DNA of 38,903 nucleotides from Deltaproteobacteria bacterium (GTDB lineage: Bacteria > Myxococcota_A > UBA9042 > PHBI01). The notes under the pieces were generated by a model. That model was not told the DNA's origin. It saw nothing but the letters and a program-made list of their open reading frames with translations, and did not search any database. The position numbers and the translations under genes were made by a program. This document shows positions 15,056 to 24,681 of the stretch, in pieces (position 1 is the stretch's first letter; every line of letters starts with the position of its first letter). Where the stretch lies: NCBI GenBank assembly GCA_011526585.1, contig WYBB01000047.1:1-38903 (forward strand), in the 5' to 3' direction.

Positions 15056-18007
15056 TTACAGTGGACCGGTGAGCGCGCCGAAGCGGCGGATGCGCCGGTC
15101 CCAGCTCGCCGAGAGGAGGTGGCCTTCGGGGGTGAAGGCGAGGGCGGGGATGCGCTCGCGGTGCGCGGCGAAGAACCAGCGCGGCGCCATGTCGGGGAGC
15201 GCGTAGACGCCGAGGCCGCCGCTGGCGTCGGCGACCGCGACGAGCTCGCCGTCGGCGGCGAGCGCGGTGACCTTGCGATCGCGGTGCAGGATCGGGCGCG
15301 GGTCGGCGCGGAGATCGTCGCGGGCCAGCACGTCGTTGTCGCGCGCGACCAGGGTGAGGCCCGACGCGGTGGTGAGGATGCGCGAGGCGCGCGCGATGGC
15401 GTTGACCCGGGTGAGCGAGCGCGGATCGGCCAGCGGCGCGGTGAGCTGGAAGAGGCGGCCGCGCTGATCGATGAAGACGAGCGCGGCGGGAGGGCGGGCC
15501 GGCGCGAGGTCGACGATGGTCGAGTCCAGCGGCACGATCGCGAGGGGGCTGCGGTCGTCGCGATCGACGAGGAGGAGCTCGTTGCCGTAGCCGCCGATGA
15601 CGAGCGTCGCGTCGTCGACCCAGTGCACGTGGCGGTTGGGGTTGGTGGTCGCGACCTCGCGACGGACCTCGCCGCGGGCGACGTCGACGAGCACGAGCGC
15701 GGTGCGACCCGCGGTGACGGCGGCGAGGGTGGCGCCGTCGGGGGAGAAGGCGAGGTCCTTGATCATGCGGCCGTGGCCGTCGATCGTGAAGCGCGTGAGG
15801 CCGGTCGCCGCGTCGCGCACGCTGATCCCGTCGGCGTCGCCGACCGCGACGAGGCGCCCGTCGGGCGCGACGGTCATGGTCGAGATCCCGCGCGGCTGCT
15901 GGATCGAGGCCATGCCCGGGGTCAGGTCCCAGAGCGTGAGCGCGCAGCCGTCGTAGCTCCAGAGGCGGAGCGGACCGTCGGCGGTCGGGCTCGCCAAGAA
16001 GCCGTGCTCGGCGTGGGTGCAGGCGGTGGAGCTCGGGCGCGGCAGGGGCTCGTACCACTCGCCGGTCCTGGCGCGCCACAGGCGGAGCGCGCCGTCGTCG
16101 GCCTGCACGAGGACCGTCTCGAAGGCGTCGGCGACGGGCGGGAGCTGGAGCGCGCGGATCCCGGGGGGGCCGGCGTCGTCGCGCGCGATGAGGGCGCCGC
16201 TGTCGGCGTCGAGCACGAAGAGGCTGCCGCGCGTGTCCGCGAGCACGAGGCGCTCGCGGTCGAGCACGGCGAGCGCGATGCCGTCGCGATGCGCGCCGGG
16301 GAGCGCGGTCGCGAGGGTCTTGCGGGCGCCGCTGGCGCGGTCGAGCGTCTCGATCGCACCGTCCTCGCACAGGGCCGCGAAGGTCTGGTGATCGCGACTC
16401 ACGGCGAGGGCGACGATGGGGTTGTCGAGGCGACGGCACAGGATGCTGAGGCCGAGGGAGGCGCTGGGCGAGGCGGGCTCGATGAGCGCGGTGTAGTAGT
16501 GCTCCCAGACGAGCACGCCGTCGCCGGCCGGCGCGGTGAGGAGGTTGCGCGAGACGACGACGAGCTCGCCGAGCTCGGTGCGAGCGCCGGTCTCGCGCTC
16601 GAGCAGCACGAGGCGATCGTCGTCGTCGCGGATCGCGACCGGACCGCTGGCGCCGATCGGCAGGGCGTCGCGCACGGGGGCGACAGCCCAGAGGCGATGG
16701 AGCGCGCGGCCGTCGTGGCGATAGAGCTCGAGGGCGTCGGGGCGCAGGCAGGCGAAGTCGGGGCCGGCGATGGCGGCGCGCAGGCGTTGGCAGCCCGCGA
16801 GCGGGGCGCTGGCGACCGAGGTGGCGCCGGGCGCGAGCGAGAATGCCGCGAGGATCCCGCGCGCGCGCGGCGAGGGGAGGCTGGCGAGCGAGGCGCGGGC
16901 GAGCGCGCTGGCGGCGGGGCCGGCGTTCTGGTCGGCGAGCAGGAGCGCCTGGGCGAGGCGCGCCTCGGCGAGCGAGGCGGTGGTCTGATCGCGTTCGTGC
17001 ACGATGCGATCGACGCCGATGGCGACGAGCACGATGACGACCACGAGCGCGGCGAGCGCGATGAGGATCGGCACGCGCGCCTGGCGCCAGAGGCGGCGCA
17101 GGTGGTCGCGCGTGGTGTAGGTGAAGGCGGCGACGAGGCGGCCGTCGAGCCAGCGCGCGAGATCGTCGGCGAGCTCGGCGACGCTCGGGTAGCGCTGGGT
17201 GGGATCGGGCGCGAGGGCCCGGCGTGCGATGGCGACGAGCTCGGGCGGCGCGGCGCCGAGGAGGGCGAGATCGGGCACGTGGCCGGCGCGGGTCGCCGCG
17301 ATGACCTCGTGCGCGGGGAGCTGGGCGTGGGGCGGCGCGCCGGCGAGCAGCTCGTAGAGGGTGGCGCCGAGGCTCCACACCTCGGCGGCGGCGGTGAGCG
17401 GCTCGTTGCGGGATTGCTCGGGGCTCGCGTAGCGGGGCGTACCGCTGAAGTCGGGGCTGCCTTCGCCGAGCGCGCGGGCGAGACCCCAGTCGACGACCTG
17501 GGTCTGGCCGAGCGCGCCGAGCATGATGTTGTCGGGCTTGATGTCGCCGTGCAAGACGCCACGCGAGTGCGCGAAGGCGACGGCCTGGGCGGCGACGAGC
17601 AGGGCGCGCAGCAGGGTGAGGCGCGCGGGCAGGGCCGGGGTCTCGCGGATGGCCGAGCCGAGGGAGCGGCCGCGCACGACGCGCATGACGTAGTAGGGAT
17701 CGATCTCGTCGTCGCCGACGTCGTAGACCGGCACGATGGCGGGGTGCTCGAGCGCGGCGGCGACGCGGGCCTCGGCGAGCAGGCGGCGGTGCTGGGCCGG
17801 GCGGTTCAGGCGCTTGAGGGCGACCTCGCGGTCGAGGCGTTCGTCGTGCGCGATGAGCACCTCCGAGAGCCCTCCGCGGCCGGCCAGGCCGATGACGCGG
17901 TAGCGACCGCCGATGAGCCGGGCCGCCGGGCCGGTCGCAGGCGAGGAGGGTCGGGGCTCCGCGAAGCCGTCGAGCGAGCCGCCGGCGCGCGAGAGCTCGC
18001 CGCTCAT
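15056..18007 (-). CDS. Transmembrane Ser/Thr protein kinase with C-terminal propeller-like region
   Basis: The 983-residue protein has a Pkn-type kinase domain (about 34-290), one membrane helix (312-333) and about 640 residues of WD40/YVTN-like repeats such as LAFSPDGATLAAVTAG and LAFTPEGHLLSASWD. Kinase residues seen are the Gly-rich loop GLAGRGGLSEV, Lys65, Asp155 and Asn160. Two departures from the eukaryotic consensus are visible: the catalytic loop is HGDIKPDN rather than HRD (Gly154 for Arg) and the metal loop is DWG rather than DFG. All residues needed for catalysis are kept, so it is probably active but not regulated through an RD arginine. The start ATG18007 overlaps the stop of the FHA gene (ATGA, 18004-18007). 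The propeller is predicted to lie outside the membrane and to sense a ligand. Confidence 0.92.
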   Translation of the reverse strand: MSGELSRAGGSLDGFAEPRPSSPATGPAARLIGGRYRVIGLAGRGGLSEVLIAHDERLDREVALKRLNRPAQHRRLLAEARVAAALEHPAIVPVYDVGDDEIDPYYVMRVVRGRSLGSAIRETPALPARLTLLRALLVAAQAVAFAHSRGVLHGDIKPDNIMLGALGQTQVVDWGLARALGEGSPDFSGTPRYASPEQSRNEPLTAAAEVWSLGATLYELLAGAPPHAQLPAHEVIAATRAGHVPDLALLGAAPPELVAIARRALAPDPTQRYPSVAELADDLARWLDGRLVAAFTYTTRDHLRRLWRQARVPILIALAALVVVIVLVAIGVDRIVHERDQTTASLAEARLAQALLLADQNAGPAASALARASLASLPSPRARGILAAFSLAPGATSVASAPLAGCQRLRAAIAGPDFACLRPDALELYRHDGRALHRLWAVAPVRDALPIGASGPVAIRDDDDRLVLLERETGARTELGELVVVSRNLLTAPAGDGVLVWEHYYTALIEPASPSASLGLSILCRRLDNPIVALAVSRDHQTFAALCEDGAIETLDRASGARKTLATALPGAHRDGIALAVLDRERLVLADTRGSLFVLDADSGALIARDDAGPPGIRALQLPPVADAFETVLVQADDGALRLWRARTGEWYEPLPRPSSTACTHAEHGFLASPTADGPLRLWSYDGCALTLWDLTPGMASIQQPRGISTMTVAPDGRLVAVGDADGISVRDAATGLTRFTIDGHGRMIKDLAFSPDGATLAAVTAGRTALVLVDVARGEVRREVATTNPNRHVHWVDDATLVIGGYGNELLLVDRDDRSPLAIVPLDSTIVDLAPARPPAALVFIDQRGRLFQLTAPLADPRSLTRVNAIARASRILTTASGLTLVARDNDVLARDDLRADPRPILHRDRKVTALAADGELVAVADASGGLGVYALPDMAPRWFFAAHRERIPALAFTPEGHLLSASWDRRIRRFGALTGPL

Positions 18008-18915
18008 CGGTGGCCGGGTTCGGGGACCGGCTCGGCGGGGCTCGAGCGCGCGGCGAGCGAGAAGGACCCGTTGCCTTCGGTGCGCACGAAGTCGGTCGGG
18101 AGGCCGGCGTCGCGGAGCTTCTTGCGTACGCGCGAGAGGGTGACGTCGAGGCGGCGGCGCAGGTTGCCCCAATCGTGCTCGCTCGGCCAGACCGCCTGCG
18201 CGAGGGCGGGCCAGGCGCAGGGGCCGGGCGCGGCGTCGAGCTCGATGAGGAGGCGGGCGCCGACGCCGTCGAAGGTGGCCGAGCGCGCGCCGGAGTGCAC
18301 GACGACGTGGTCGCCGTCGACTTGCATCACCAGCGGATCGGGCGGGAGCGTGGTCTGGCCGACGATGGCCGACAGCGGGGTGAGGCGCACGCGATACTCG
18401 TGGCGGCCGATCCGGAGCACGCTCGGCGCCTCGCCGTCGAGCGGGAGCACGGCGTCGGGTGCGCCGCGAACGCGCAGGCGGAGGCCGGTGGGCGAATGCC
18501 AGAGCACGGCGTGGGCTTCGGGGACCCAGCTCGCCGAGACGCGCGGAGGGTCGCCGTGGAAGAAGGCGGTGGCGGGCAGGAGCTGGCGGCCTCCGTCGGG
18601 GGTCTCGAGCATCGGCACGTGCTGGGGGAGCGCGAGCTCGCTGACCTCGAGGGTGAGCTCGGGCGCGAGCTCGATGAGCTGCCCCTCGGCGAGGCGCAGC
18701 TCGTCGGCGGGGCGGCCGTCGACGGCGAAGCGCCGGCGCAGCGCGAGCAGGTAGAGCGAGCCGTGGCGCAGGGAGACCAGCGCGTGCGCTTCGGAGACGC
18801 GCGGGTCGTCGAGGTGCAGCGTCGCGAACGGCGAGCGGCCGATGAAGCCACCCGCCGGCACATCGACACAAAGAGGAGGCTCCTCCGAAACCAGGAAGCG
18901 GACCGACACGTTCAT
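18004..18915 (-). CDS. FHA-domain protein with C-terminal winged-helix DNA-binding domain
   Basis: The 303-residue protein starts with a FHA phosphothreonine-binding domain; the signature residues are GRS at 26-28, Ser41 and His44 (VSEAHA). Residues about 215-290 match an OmpR/PhoB-type winged helix: AVWPSEHDWGNLRRRLDV, TLSRVRKKLRDAG and the wing TEGNGSFSLA. This places a phosphopeptide reader and a DNA-binding domain in one protein, translationally coupled to a Ser/Thr kinase by ATGA. The natural reading is a transcription factor controlled by that kinase. Its targets may include the surface protein genes downstream, which is inference. A weak ribosome binding site and a TTGACC-N17-AATGCT element ending 9 nt before ATG18915 suggest a leaderless or near-leaderless message. 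Confidence 0.88.
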   Translation of the reverse strand: MNVSVRFLVSEEPPLCVDVPAGGFIGRSPFATLHLDDPRVSEAHALVSLRHGSLYLLALRRRFAVDGRPADELRLAEGQLIELAPELTLEVSELALPQHVPMLETPDGGRQLLPATAFFHGDPPRVSASWVPEAHAVLWHSPTGLRLRVRGAPDAVLPLDGEAPSVLRIGRHEYRVRLTPLSAIVGQTTLPPDPLVMQVDGDHVVVHSGARSATFDGVGARLLIELDAAPGPCAWPALAQAVWPSEHDWGNLRRRLDVTLSRVRKKLRDAGLPTDFVRTEGNGSFSLAARSSPAEPVPEPGHR

Positions 18916-18924
18916 CGCGGAGCG

Positions 18925-18953
18925 AGCATTGATGGTCGTGTGCGGCAGGTCAA
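18925..18953 (-). promoter_or_regulatory. Candidate promoter of the FHA/winged-helix-kinase pair
   Basis: Minus-strand TTGACC (18948-18953), a 17-nt spacer and AATGCT (18925-18930) end 9 nt before ATG18915. The 121-bp gap is shared with the divergent histidine kinase gene. Confidence 0.4.
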
Positions 18954-19036
18954 CCGGTGCGTGTAACCGAGCGGGCCGCGCGGGCGGATCACTTGCGTAA
19001 CCCGTGGAGGGCAGACATCTTCTGTGGGCTCTCCGC

Positions 19037-20953
19037 ATGGTGCGAAGTCGTGTGACGGTGAGGTGTGTGATCGGAGCTCCGGACGACGAGGCCCAGGACG
19101 CGGCGGGCGATCGCTTCGAGAGCGTCTTCGAGCATGCGCCCGACGCGATGATCGTCGCGGACGCGGACGGCCGGGTCGGCGCGGTGAACGCCCGGGCGCG
19201 CGCGCTCCTGGGCGCCGGACGATCGGAGCTCGCGGCGCGGCACGTAGCCACGCTCTGGTCGGGCGCGGACGAGGCGCGCGTGCGCGAGGGGCTCGGCGCG
19301 CTCGGTCCCGGGGAGTCCGCGGTCTTCGAGCACGCAGCGCGATCCGGCGGCGACGGGCCCTCGCTGGCGTGGCGCTGTGAGCGGATCCCGGACGGGCGGC
19401 TCGTGATGTGCGCGCGCGACGACGCGCCGCGACGACGCCTGGAGGACGAGCTGCGCGTGAGCGACGCACGCATGCGCGCGACCATCGACGGGCGCCCCGA
19501 CCTCGCAGTGCAGTGGTACGATCGACAAGGGCGCGTGCGGCTCTGGAACCGCGCGTCGGAGCGCATGTTCGGCTTCACCAGCGAGGAGGCACTGGGCAAG
19601 ACCCTGGCGGACCTGATCTACGACGGTGAGCAGCAGCGCGAGTTCGTCGCGAGCCTCGCGGAGATCGAGCGCAGCGGTCAGGCGCTCGGCCCGGTGGAGC
19701 TGACCTTCCGCCGGCGCGACGGCACCACCGGCACCTGCCTGTCGACGATCTTCCCGATCCCCGGCCGCGACGACGCGCCCTACTTCGTGTGCATGGACGT
19801 CGATCTCAGCGAGCACAAGCGGGTCGAAGCCGAGCTGCGCCAGGCGCAGAAGGAGGAGGTGCTCGGTCGGCTCGCTGGCGGAATGGCTCATGATTTCAAT
19901 AACCTACTGACGGCGATCATCGGCTTCGCCGAGCTCGGCCGCGCCAACCTGCCCGCCGGCGCCGAGGCGACCGAGTGCTTCGACTTCATCCTCGAAGCGG
20001 CGCAGCGCGGGGCCGCGCTCACGAGCAACCTCCTCGCCTTCGCCCGCAAGAAGGTGGTCGCCCCGCGCGCGGTGATCCCACGCGAGGTCGTCGACCGCCT
20101 GCTCCCCCTGCTGCGCCCGCTGATCGGCGAGCACATCGAGCTGGTGACGCGGCACGACGCGTCGACCACGCACGTCTTGATCGACGTCGGCAGCCTCGAG
20201 CAGGTGATCATGAACCTCGTCGTCAACGCGCGCGACGCCATGCCGCGCGGCGGCAAGCTCACGCTCGAGACGCGGCTCGCCACCATCGACGAGGTGCGCG
20301 CCGGCGCGCCACCGCCTGGCCGCTACGTGCAGCTCGCCGTCGGCGACACCGGCGTCGGGGTGCCGCCCGAGGTGCAGGCCCGCGTCTTCGAGCCGTTCTT
20401 CACGACCAAGGGGGTCGGCCAGGGCACGGGGCTCGGCCTGGCGACCTGCGCGGGCATCGTGCGCCAGGCGGGCGGCTGGATCGGCCTCGAGAGCGGCGCC
20501 GACGGCACGATCTTCCGCGTGTACCTGCCCGCGATCCGACCGCCGCACGCGGAGCCGGAGGCGGCGAACGATGGGCGCGATCAGTGGCGCGGCGACGAGA
20601 CGATCCTGCTGGTCGAGGACGACCCGACCGTGCGCCGCCTGATGTCGCGGGTCCTGCTCTCGCTCGGCTACCGCATGCTGGTGGCGGCGGACGGGCGCGA
20701 GGCGCTCGAGGTCGCGGCGGCGCATCACGGCATCATCCACCTGCTCCTGACCGATCTGGTGATGCCCGAGATCGACGGCCTCGCCCTGGCCGACGAGCTC
20801 GTGCGCGTGCGCCCCGGCCTGCGCGTGCTCCTGTGCTCGGGCTACTCGGACGGCGACGCGCTCGCCAACCGCAACCTGCCGATGCTCGCCAAGCCCTACG
20901 CGCCGGCGATGTTGGCGCAGCGGGTGCGCGAGACGCTCGACGGGCGCGGCTGA
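19037..20953 (+). CDS. Soluble PAS-domain hybrid histidine kinase with receiver domain
   Basis: The 638-residue protein has two PAS domains (about residues 20-140 and 145-260), a HisKA-type dimerisation helix with GGMAHDFNNLLTAIIGFAEL (phospho-accepting His285), a HATPase domain with N box NLVVNARDAM, DTGVGVPP and GTGLGLA, and a C-terminal receiver domain with phospho-acceptor Asp573 (LLLTDLVMPEIDG) and Lys in LAKPYAP. There is no membrane segment, so the signal is cytoplasmic. No separate output protein is encoded beside it. The start is uncertain: GTG19004, ATG19037 and GTG19067 are all in frame before the first PAS domain; I use the ATG. It is transcribed away from the FHA/winged-helix gene. 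Confidence 0.9.
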   Translation: MVRSRVTVRCVIGAPDDEAQDAAGDRFESVFEHAPDAMIVADADGRVGAVNARARALLGAGRSELAARHVATLWSGADEARVREGLGALGPGESAVFEHAARSGGDGPSLAWRCERIPDGRLVMCARDDAPRRRLEDELRVSDARMRATIDGRPDLAVQWYDRQGRVRLWNRASERMFGFTSEEALGKTLADLIYDGEQQREFVASLAEIERSGQALGPVELTFRRRDGTTGTCLSTIFPIPGRDDAPYFVCMDVDLSEHKRVEAELRQAQKEEVLGRLAGGMAHDFNNLLTAIIGFAELGRANLPAGAEATECFDFILEAAQRGAALTSNLLAFARKKVVAPRAVIPREVVDRLLPLLRPLIGEHIELVTRHDASTTHVLIDVGSLEQVIMNLVVNARDAMPRGGKLTLETRLATIDEVRAGAPPPGRYVQLAVGDTGVGVPPEVQARVFEPFFTTKGVGQGTGLGLATCAGIVRQAGGWIGLESGADGTIFRVYLPAIRPPHAEPEAANDGRDQWRGDETILLVEDDPTVRRLMSRVLLSLGYRMLVAADGREALEVAAAHHGIIHLLLTDLVMPEIDGLALADELVRVRPGLRVLLCSGYSDGDALANRNLPMLAKPYAPAMLAQRVRETLDGRG

Positions 20954-20988
20954 GGGGTCGGCCGCTCGCCGGCAGCGGCGCACGCGCG

Positions 20989-21018
20989 TTGACGATGCCG
21001 AGGTCACCGCCCTAACGT
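20989..21018 (+). promoter_or_regulatory. Candidate leaderless promoter of the epimerase-like gene
   Basis: TTGACG (20989-20994), an 18-nt spacer and TAACGT (21013-21018) end 7 nt before ATG21026. No ribosome binding site is present in the 7 nt. This is the cleanest example of the pattern in the window. Confidence 0.5.
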
Positions 21019-21025
21019 CGCCCCC

Positions 21026-21997
21026 ATGCGATGCTTCGTCACAGGTGGCTCGGGCTTCGTCGGTCGCACCTTGATCCGCGCCCTGGTCGCGCGCGGCGAC
21101 GAGGTCGTCGCGCTCGCCCGCAGCGACGCCGCTGCCGAGGCCGTGCGCGCGGCAGGCGCCACCCCGGCGCGCGGCGACCTCGACGACCGCACCGCGATGG
21201 AGCGCGGCATGACCGGCTGCCAGGTGGTCTTCCACGCCGCCGCCAAGGTGGAGGACTGGGGCCCGCGCGCCGAGTTCATGCGCGTCAACGTCGCCGGCAC
21301 CGAAAACGCCCTGGCCGCCGCGCGCGCGGCCGGCGTGTCGCGCTTCGTCTCGATCGGCACCGAGGCGGCCTTCGTCGACGGCGGCCCGCTCGCGAAGATC
21401 GACGAGACGCGCCCGCTGCCCACCCGCTGGGTCGGCCTCTACCCGGAGACCAAGGCGCTCGCCGAGCGCGCGGTCCTCGCCGCCGCCACCCCCGAGTTCG
21501 TCGCGACGGTCGTGCGCCCGCGGTTCATCTGGGGCCGGGGCGACACCTCGCTCCTGCCGAAGATCACCGACGCCGCCAGGACCGGCAAGCTCCGCTGGAT
21601 CGGCGGCGGGCGCTACCCGACCTCGACCTGCCACGTCGAAAACGTGTGCGAGGGCGCCATCGCCGCCGCCGAGCGCGGCGCGCCCGGGCAGGCCTACTTC
21701 CTCACCGACGGCGAGCCGGTCGAGCTGCGCGCCTTCGTCTCGGCGCTCATCCGCTCGCAGGGCGTCGAGCCCCCGACCGCCACGGTGCCGCTGTGGCTCG
21801 CCCGCGCCGCGGCCTGGTCCACCGAGGCGGTCTGGAAGCTCTTCGGCCGCCGCTCCGCGCCGCCCATGACGCGCTCGGCCGTGCACCTCTTCGGCCGCGA
21901 GGTCACCGTCGACGACGCGCGCGCGCGGCGCGAGCTCGGCTACACCGCGCACAAGCGCCTCGCCGACGGGCTGGCCGAGCTCGGCGTCACGATGTGA
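21026..21997 (+). CDS. NAD(P)-dependent epimerase/dehydratase-like SDR (3-beta-HSD type)
   Basis: The 323-residue protein is an extended short-chain dehydrogenase/reductase. It has the Rossmann motif TGGSGFVG at residues 6-13, the DDR-type loop after the second strand, HAAAKVEDWG, and the catalytic YPETK (Tyr and Lys). The C-terminal half (RFIWGRGDTSLLPKI, TSTCHVENVCEGAIAAAERG) is closest in style to NAD-dependent steroid or flavonol-type reductases, so a 3-beta-hydroxysteroid dehydrogenase-like or nucleoside-sugar function is possible. It is a single-gene unit with its own leaderless promoter and ends 133 bp before the dioxygenase gene. The substrate is not predictable from sequence alone. 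Confidence 0.9.
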   Translation: MRCFVTGGSGFVGRTLIRALVARGDEVVALARSDAAAEAVRAAGATPARGDLDDRTAMERGMTGCQVVFHAAAKVEDWGPRAEFMRVNVAGTENALAAARAAGVSRFVSIGTEAAFVDGGPLAKIDETRPLPTRWVGLYPETKALAERAVLAAATPEFVATVVRPRFIWGRGDTSLLPKITDAARTGKLRWIGGGRYPTSTCHVENVCEGAIAAAERGAPGQAYFLTDGEPVELRAFVSALIRSQGVEPPTATVPLWLARAAAWSTEAVWKLFGRRSAPPMTRSAVHLFGREVTVDDARARRELGYTAHKRLADGLAELGVTM

Positions 21998-22130
21998 GCA
22001 CGTCTCGAGCGACCGCGAGCGCGCACGCGGAAACGGTCCGTTGCCGAACCCGGGCTCGGCCGCTCCGCGATTCGGGCGTATGCTCTCGATCGTCGGGTCG
22101 CGGCGCGCCTCGACCACGGAGGATCGGGTG

Positions 22131-23100
<970 letters not shown>

Positions 23101-23108
<8 letters not shown>

Positions 23109-23128
23109 CCGGCGCGCTGGTGTAGGCT
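23101..23128 (+). promoter_or_regulatory. Candidate promoter of the PHM-like lipoprotein gene
   Basis: TTGGAT (23101-23106, overlapping the previous stop), a 16-nt spacer and TAGGCT (23123-23128) stand 28 nt before ATG23157, which has its own CAGGAG ribosome binding site at 23144-23149. Confidence 0.4.
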
Positions 23129-23156
23129 CCGCTCCGATCGAAGCAGGAGCTCATCG

Positions 23157-24401
23157 ATGCGAGTTGCGATCCTGGTTGTCCTGGGGGTGGCGTCCTTCCT
23201 GGCGTGCGACGAGTCGGGGGGCGCCGGCGGCGACGCGAGCGCGCCCGACACGTCCGGCGAGGACGTGAGCGGTGACGTGGCCGAGGTCGGCGGCGACACG
23301 ACCCCTGACGCGAGCTGCGCCGCGATCATCGAGGGCTGCCTCACGCGTCAGCGCGGCTGCGCCATCGACGACGATGGCGAGGCTGTGTGCCGGGCGTGCC
23401 CTCTCGGACAATACCCGACGCGGCCCGACGGGACCTGCGCGCCGCTGTCCGGCACGCGCGTCGTGCATGACTTCGGTGAGCAGACGATTGCGCCGGGCGA
23501 GGAGATCGGCTCGCTCTGCCAGACCTGGATCCTCGACAACGACGAGCCGCTCTGGGTCAACGCGGTCGAGATGGACAACGACGGCGGCTACCACCACTCG
23601 AACTGGTTCTTCGTGCCCGAGGACTACAAGGGCTGGCCGACCGAGCCGTGGCGCGACTGCTACGACGAGGGCTTCCACGAGATCGACGCGGCGCTCGCGG
23701 GCGGCGTGCTCTACGCGCAGTCGACCCAGGTGCGCCAGGAGCTGCAGAAGTTCCAGACCGGCGCGGCGGTGCGGATCCCCGCGCGCTCGCGCATCATCAC
23801 CGTGACCCACCTCCTCAACTACAACGTCGAGGCGCTCACGACCGGGCTGCGCCTGGCGATCTACACGGTGCCGCGCGCCGAGGTCGACAAGCCCCTGACC
23901 CCGGCCCAGCTGATCTACGGCGACCTGGCGATCCCGCCGCAGGCGACCTCGTGGTTCGGCGGGAGCTGCGACGTCGCGGCGAGCTACCGCGGCCTCTTCG
24001 GCGACGGCCCCCTCCCGATGAAGCTGCACTACGTGATGCCGCACTATCACAACCTCGGCGCGGGCTTCGAGCTGAGCATCGTCGGCGGACCCGAGGACGG
24101 CCGGCAGATCGTCGACCTCGGCGCGTACAGCTCCGATCCCTTCGGCTTCGCCTTCGACCCGCCGATCGACCTGAGCGGCGCGACCGGGCTGCGCTTCGGC
24201 TGCCTCTTCGACAACCCGCGTGACCAGACCGTGCGCTGGGGGATCGGCGACCAGGAGATGTGCGAGGCGCTGCTCTTCCTCGAGTCGCCGATGGCGTTCT
24301 CGGCCGGCGTCGGCGAGACCGCGAGCCAGACCAGCGAGGACGGCGTCGAGGTCTTCACGGGCGAGTGCGGCGTCACCGGCTTCTCTTTCGATCCCGACTG
24401 A
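23157..24401 (+). CDS. Lipoprotein with a copper monooxygenase (PHM/DBM)-like domain
   Basis: The 414-residue protein starts with a lipoprotein signal ending FLAC and an acidic Gly/Ala/Asp linker, then a small Cys-rich module (about 54-95) and a two-lobed domain like peptidylglycine alpha-hydroxylating monooxygenase. All six copper ligands of that family can be placed: His146 and His147 (YHHSNW) and His218 (THLLNYN) for the first copper, and His296, His298 (MPHYHNLG) and Met368 (GDQEMCEALLFL) for the second. The spacing from the HxH pair to the Met is 70 residues, as in rat PHM (His244 to Met314), and the EMC motif is the same. The substrate and the source of ascorbate-like electrons are unknown. 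It is a single gene with its own promoter and ends 493 bp before the next gene. Confidence 0.85.
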   Translation: MRVAILVVLGVASFLACDESGGAGGDASAPDTSGEDVSGDVAEVGGDTTPDASCAAIIEGCLTRQRGCAIDDDGEAVCRACPLGQYPTRPDGTCAPLSGTRVVHDFGEQTIAPGEEIGSLCQTWILDNDEPLWVNAVEMDNDGGYHHSNWFFVPEDYKGWPTEPWRDCYDEGFHEIDAALAGGVLYAQSTQVRQELQKFQTGAAVRIPARSRIITVTHLLNYNVEALTTGLRLAIYTVPRAEVDKPLTPAQLIYGDLAIPPQATSWFGGSCDVAASYRGLFGDGPLPMKLHYVMPHYHNLGAGFELSIVGGPEDGRQIVDLGAYSSDPFGFAFDPPIDLSGATGLRFGCLFDNPRDQTVRWGIGDQEMCEALLFLESPMAFSAGVGETASQTSEDGVEVFTGECGVTGFSFDPD

Positions 24402-24456
24402 GCTCGCGGCTGCAACGCGCGGGGCCGGCGTCAGTTCGCTCGGTCAGCGCGGGGCT

Positions 24457-24473
24457 CGGGGACGCAGTCCCCG
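24457..24473 (+). terminator. Perfect 7-bp stem-loop after the PHM-like gene
   Basis: CGGGGAC, GCA loop and GTCCCCG form an uninterrupted 7-bp stem 55 nt after the stop codon. There is no T-run. Confidence 0.45.
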
Positions 24474-24474
24474 G

Positions 24475-24486
24475 GACCTCGAGGTC
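24475..24486. repeat. 12-bp perfect palindrome
   Basis: GACCTCGAGGTC reads the same on both strands and directly follows the stem-loop. It may be a binding site for a dimeric protein or part of a longer terminator structure. Confidence 0.5.
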
Positions 24487-24506
24487 GCCTCGTCGCTCCT
24501 TCCTTG

Positions 24507-24544
24507 GCCGCGCGCGTTTCGCTCGCGAACTCAAGGCGCGCGGC
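24507..24544. repeat. 8-bp inverted repeat with a 22-nt loop
   Basis: GCCGCGCG (24507-24514) and CGCGCGGC (24537-24544) are perfect complements. The loop contains CGTTTCGC and ACTCAA, which recur in the intergenic region at 37100-37145. Confidence 0.45.
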
Positions 24545-24653
24545 GGGCCCGTGCACGCCGGCGATCACGCTCGGGGTACACATCACACCTAGATGTGGTG
24601 CGCCATTGGTGCGATTCGTGACCGCATGGTCGCGTAAAAAAGGTCATCAAGAC

Positions 24654-24681
24654 TTGCCATTACGGAATCGATGCCTACAGT
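24654..24681 (+). promoter_or_regulatory. Candidate promoter with long leader before the PEVKVEAP-repeat gene
   Basis: TTGCCA (24654-24659), a 16-nt spacer and TACAGT (24676-24681) lie in the only AT-rich patch of the region. If used, the leader would be about 205 nt long. Confidence 0.4.

Noticed and set aside
14069..18754. Plus-strand open frame of 1561 codons opposite the kinase and surface protein genes
   Set aside because: It crosses several real minus-strand genes and has low-complexity composition, so it is a shadow of high GC at codon position 3.
22041..22084. TTGCCG and TATGCT before the dioxygenase gene as a promoter
   Set aside because: The spacer is also 32 nt. The match with the spacing at 1547 is probably chance.
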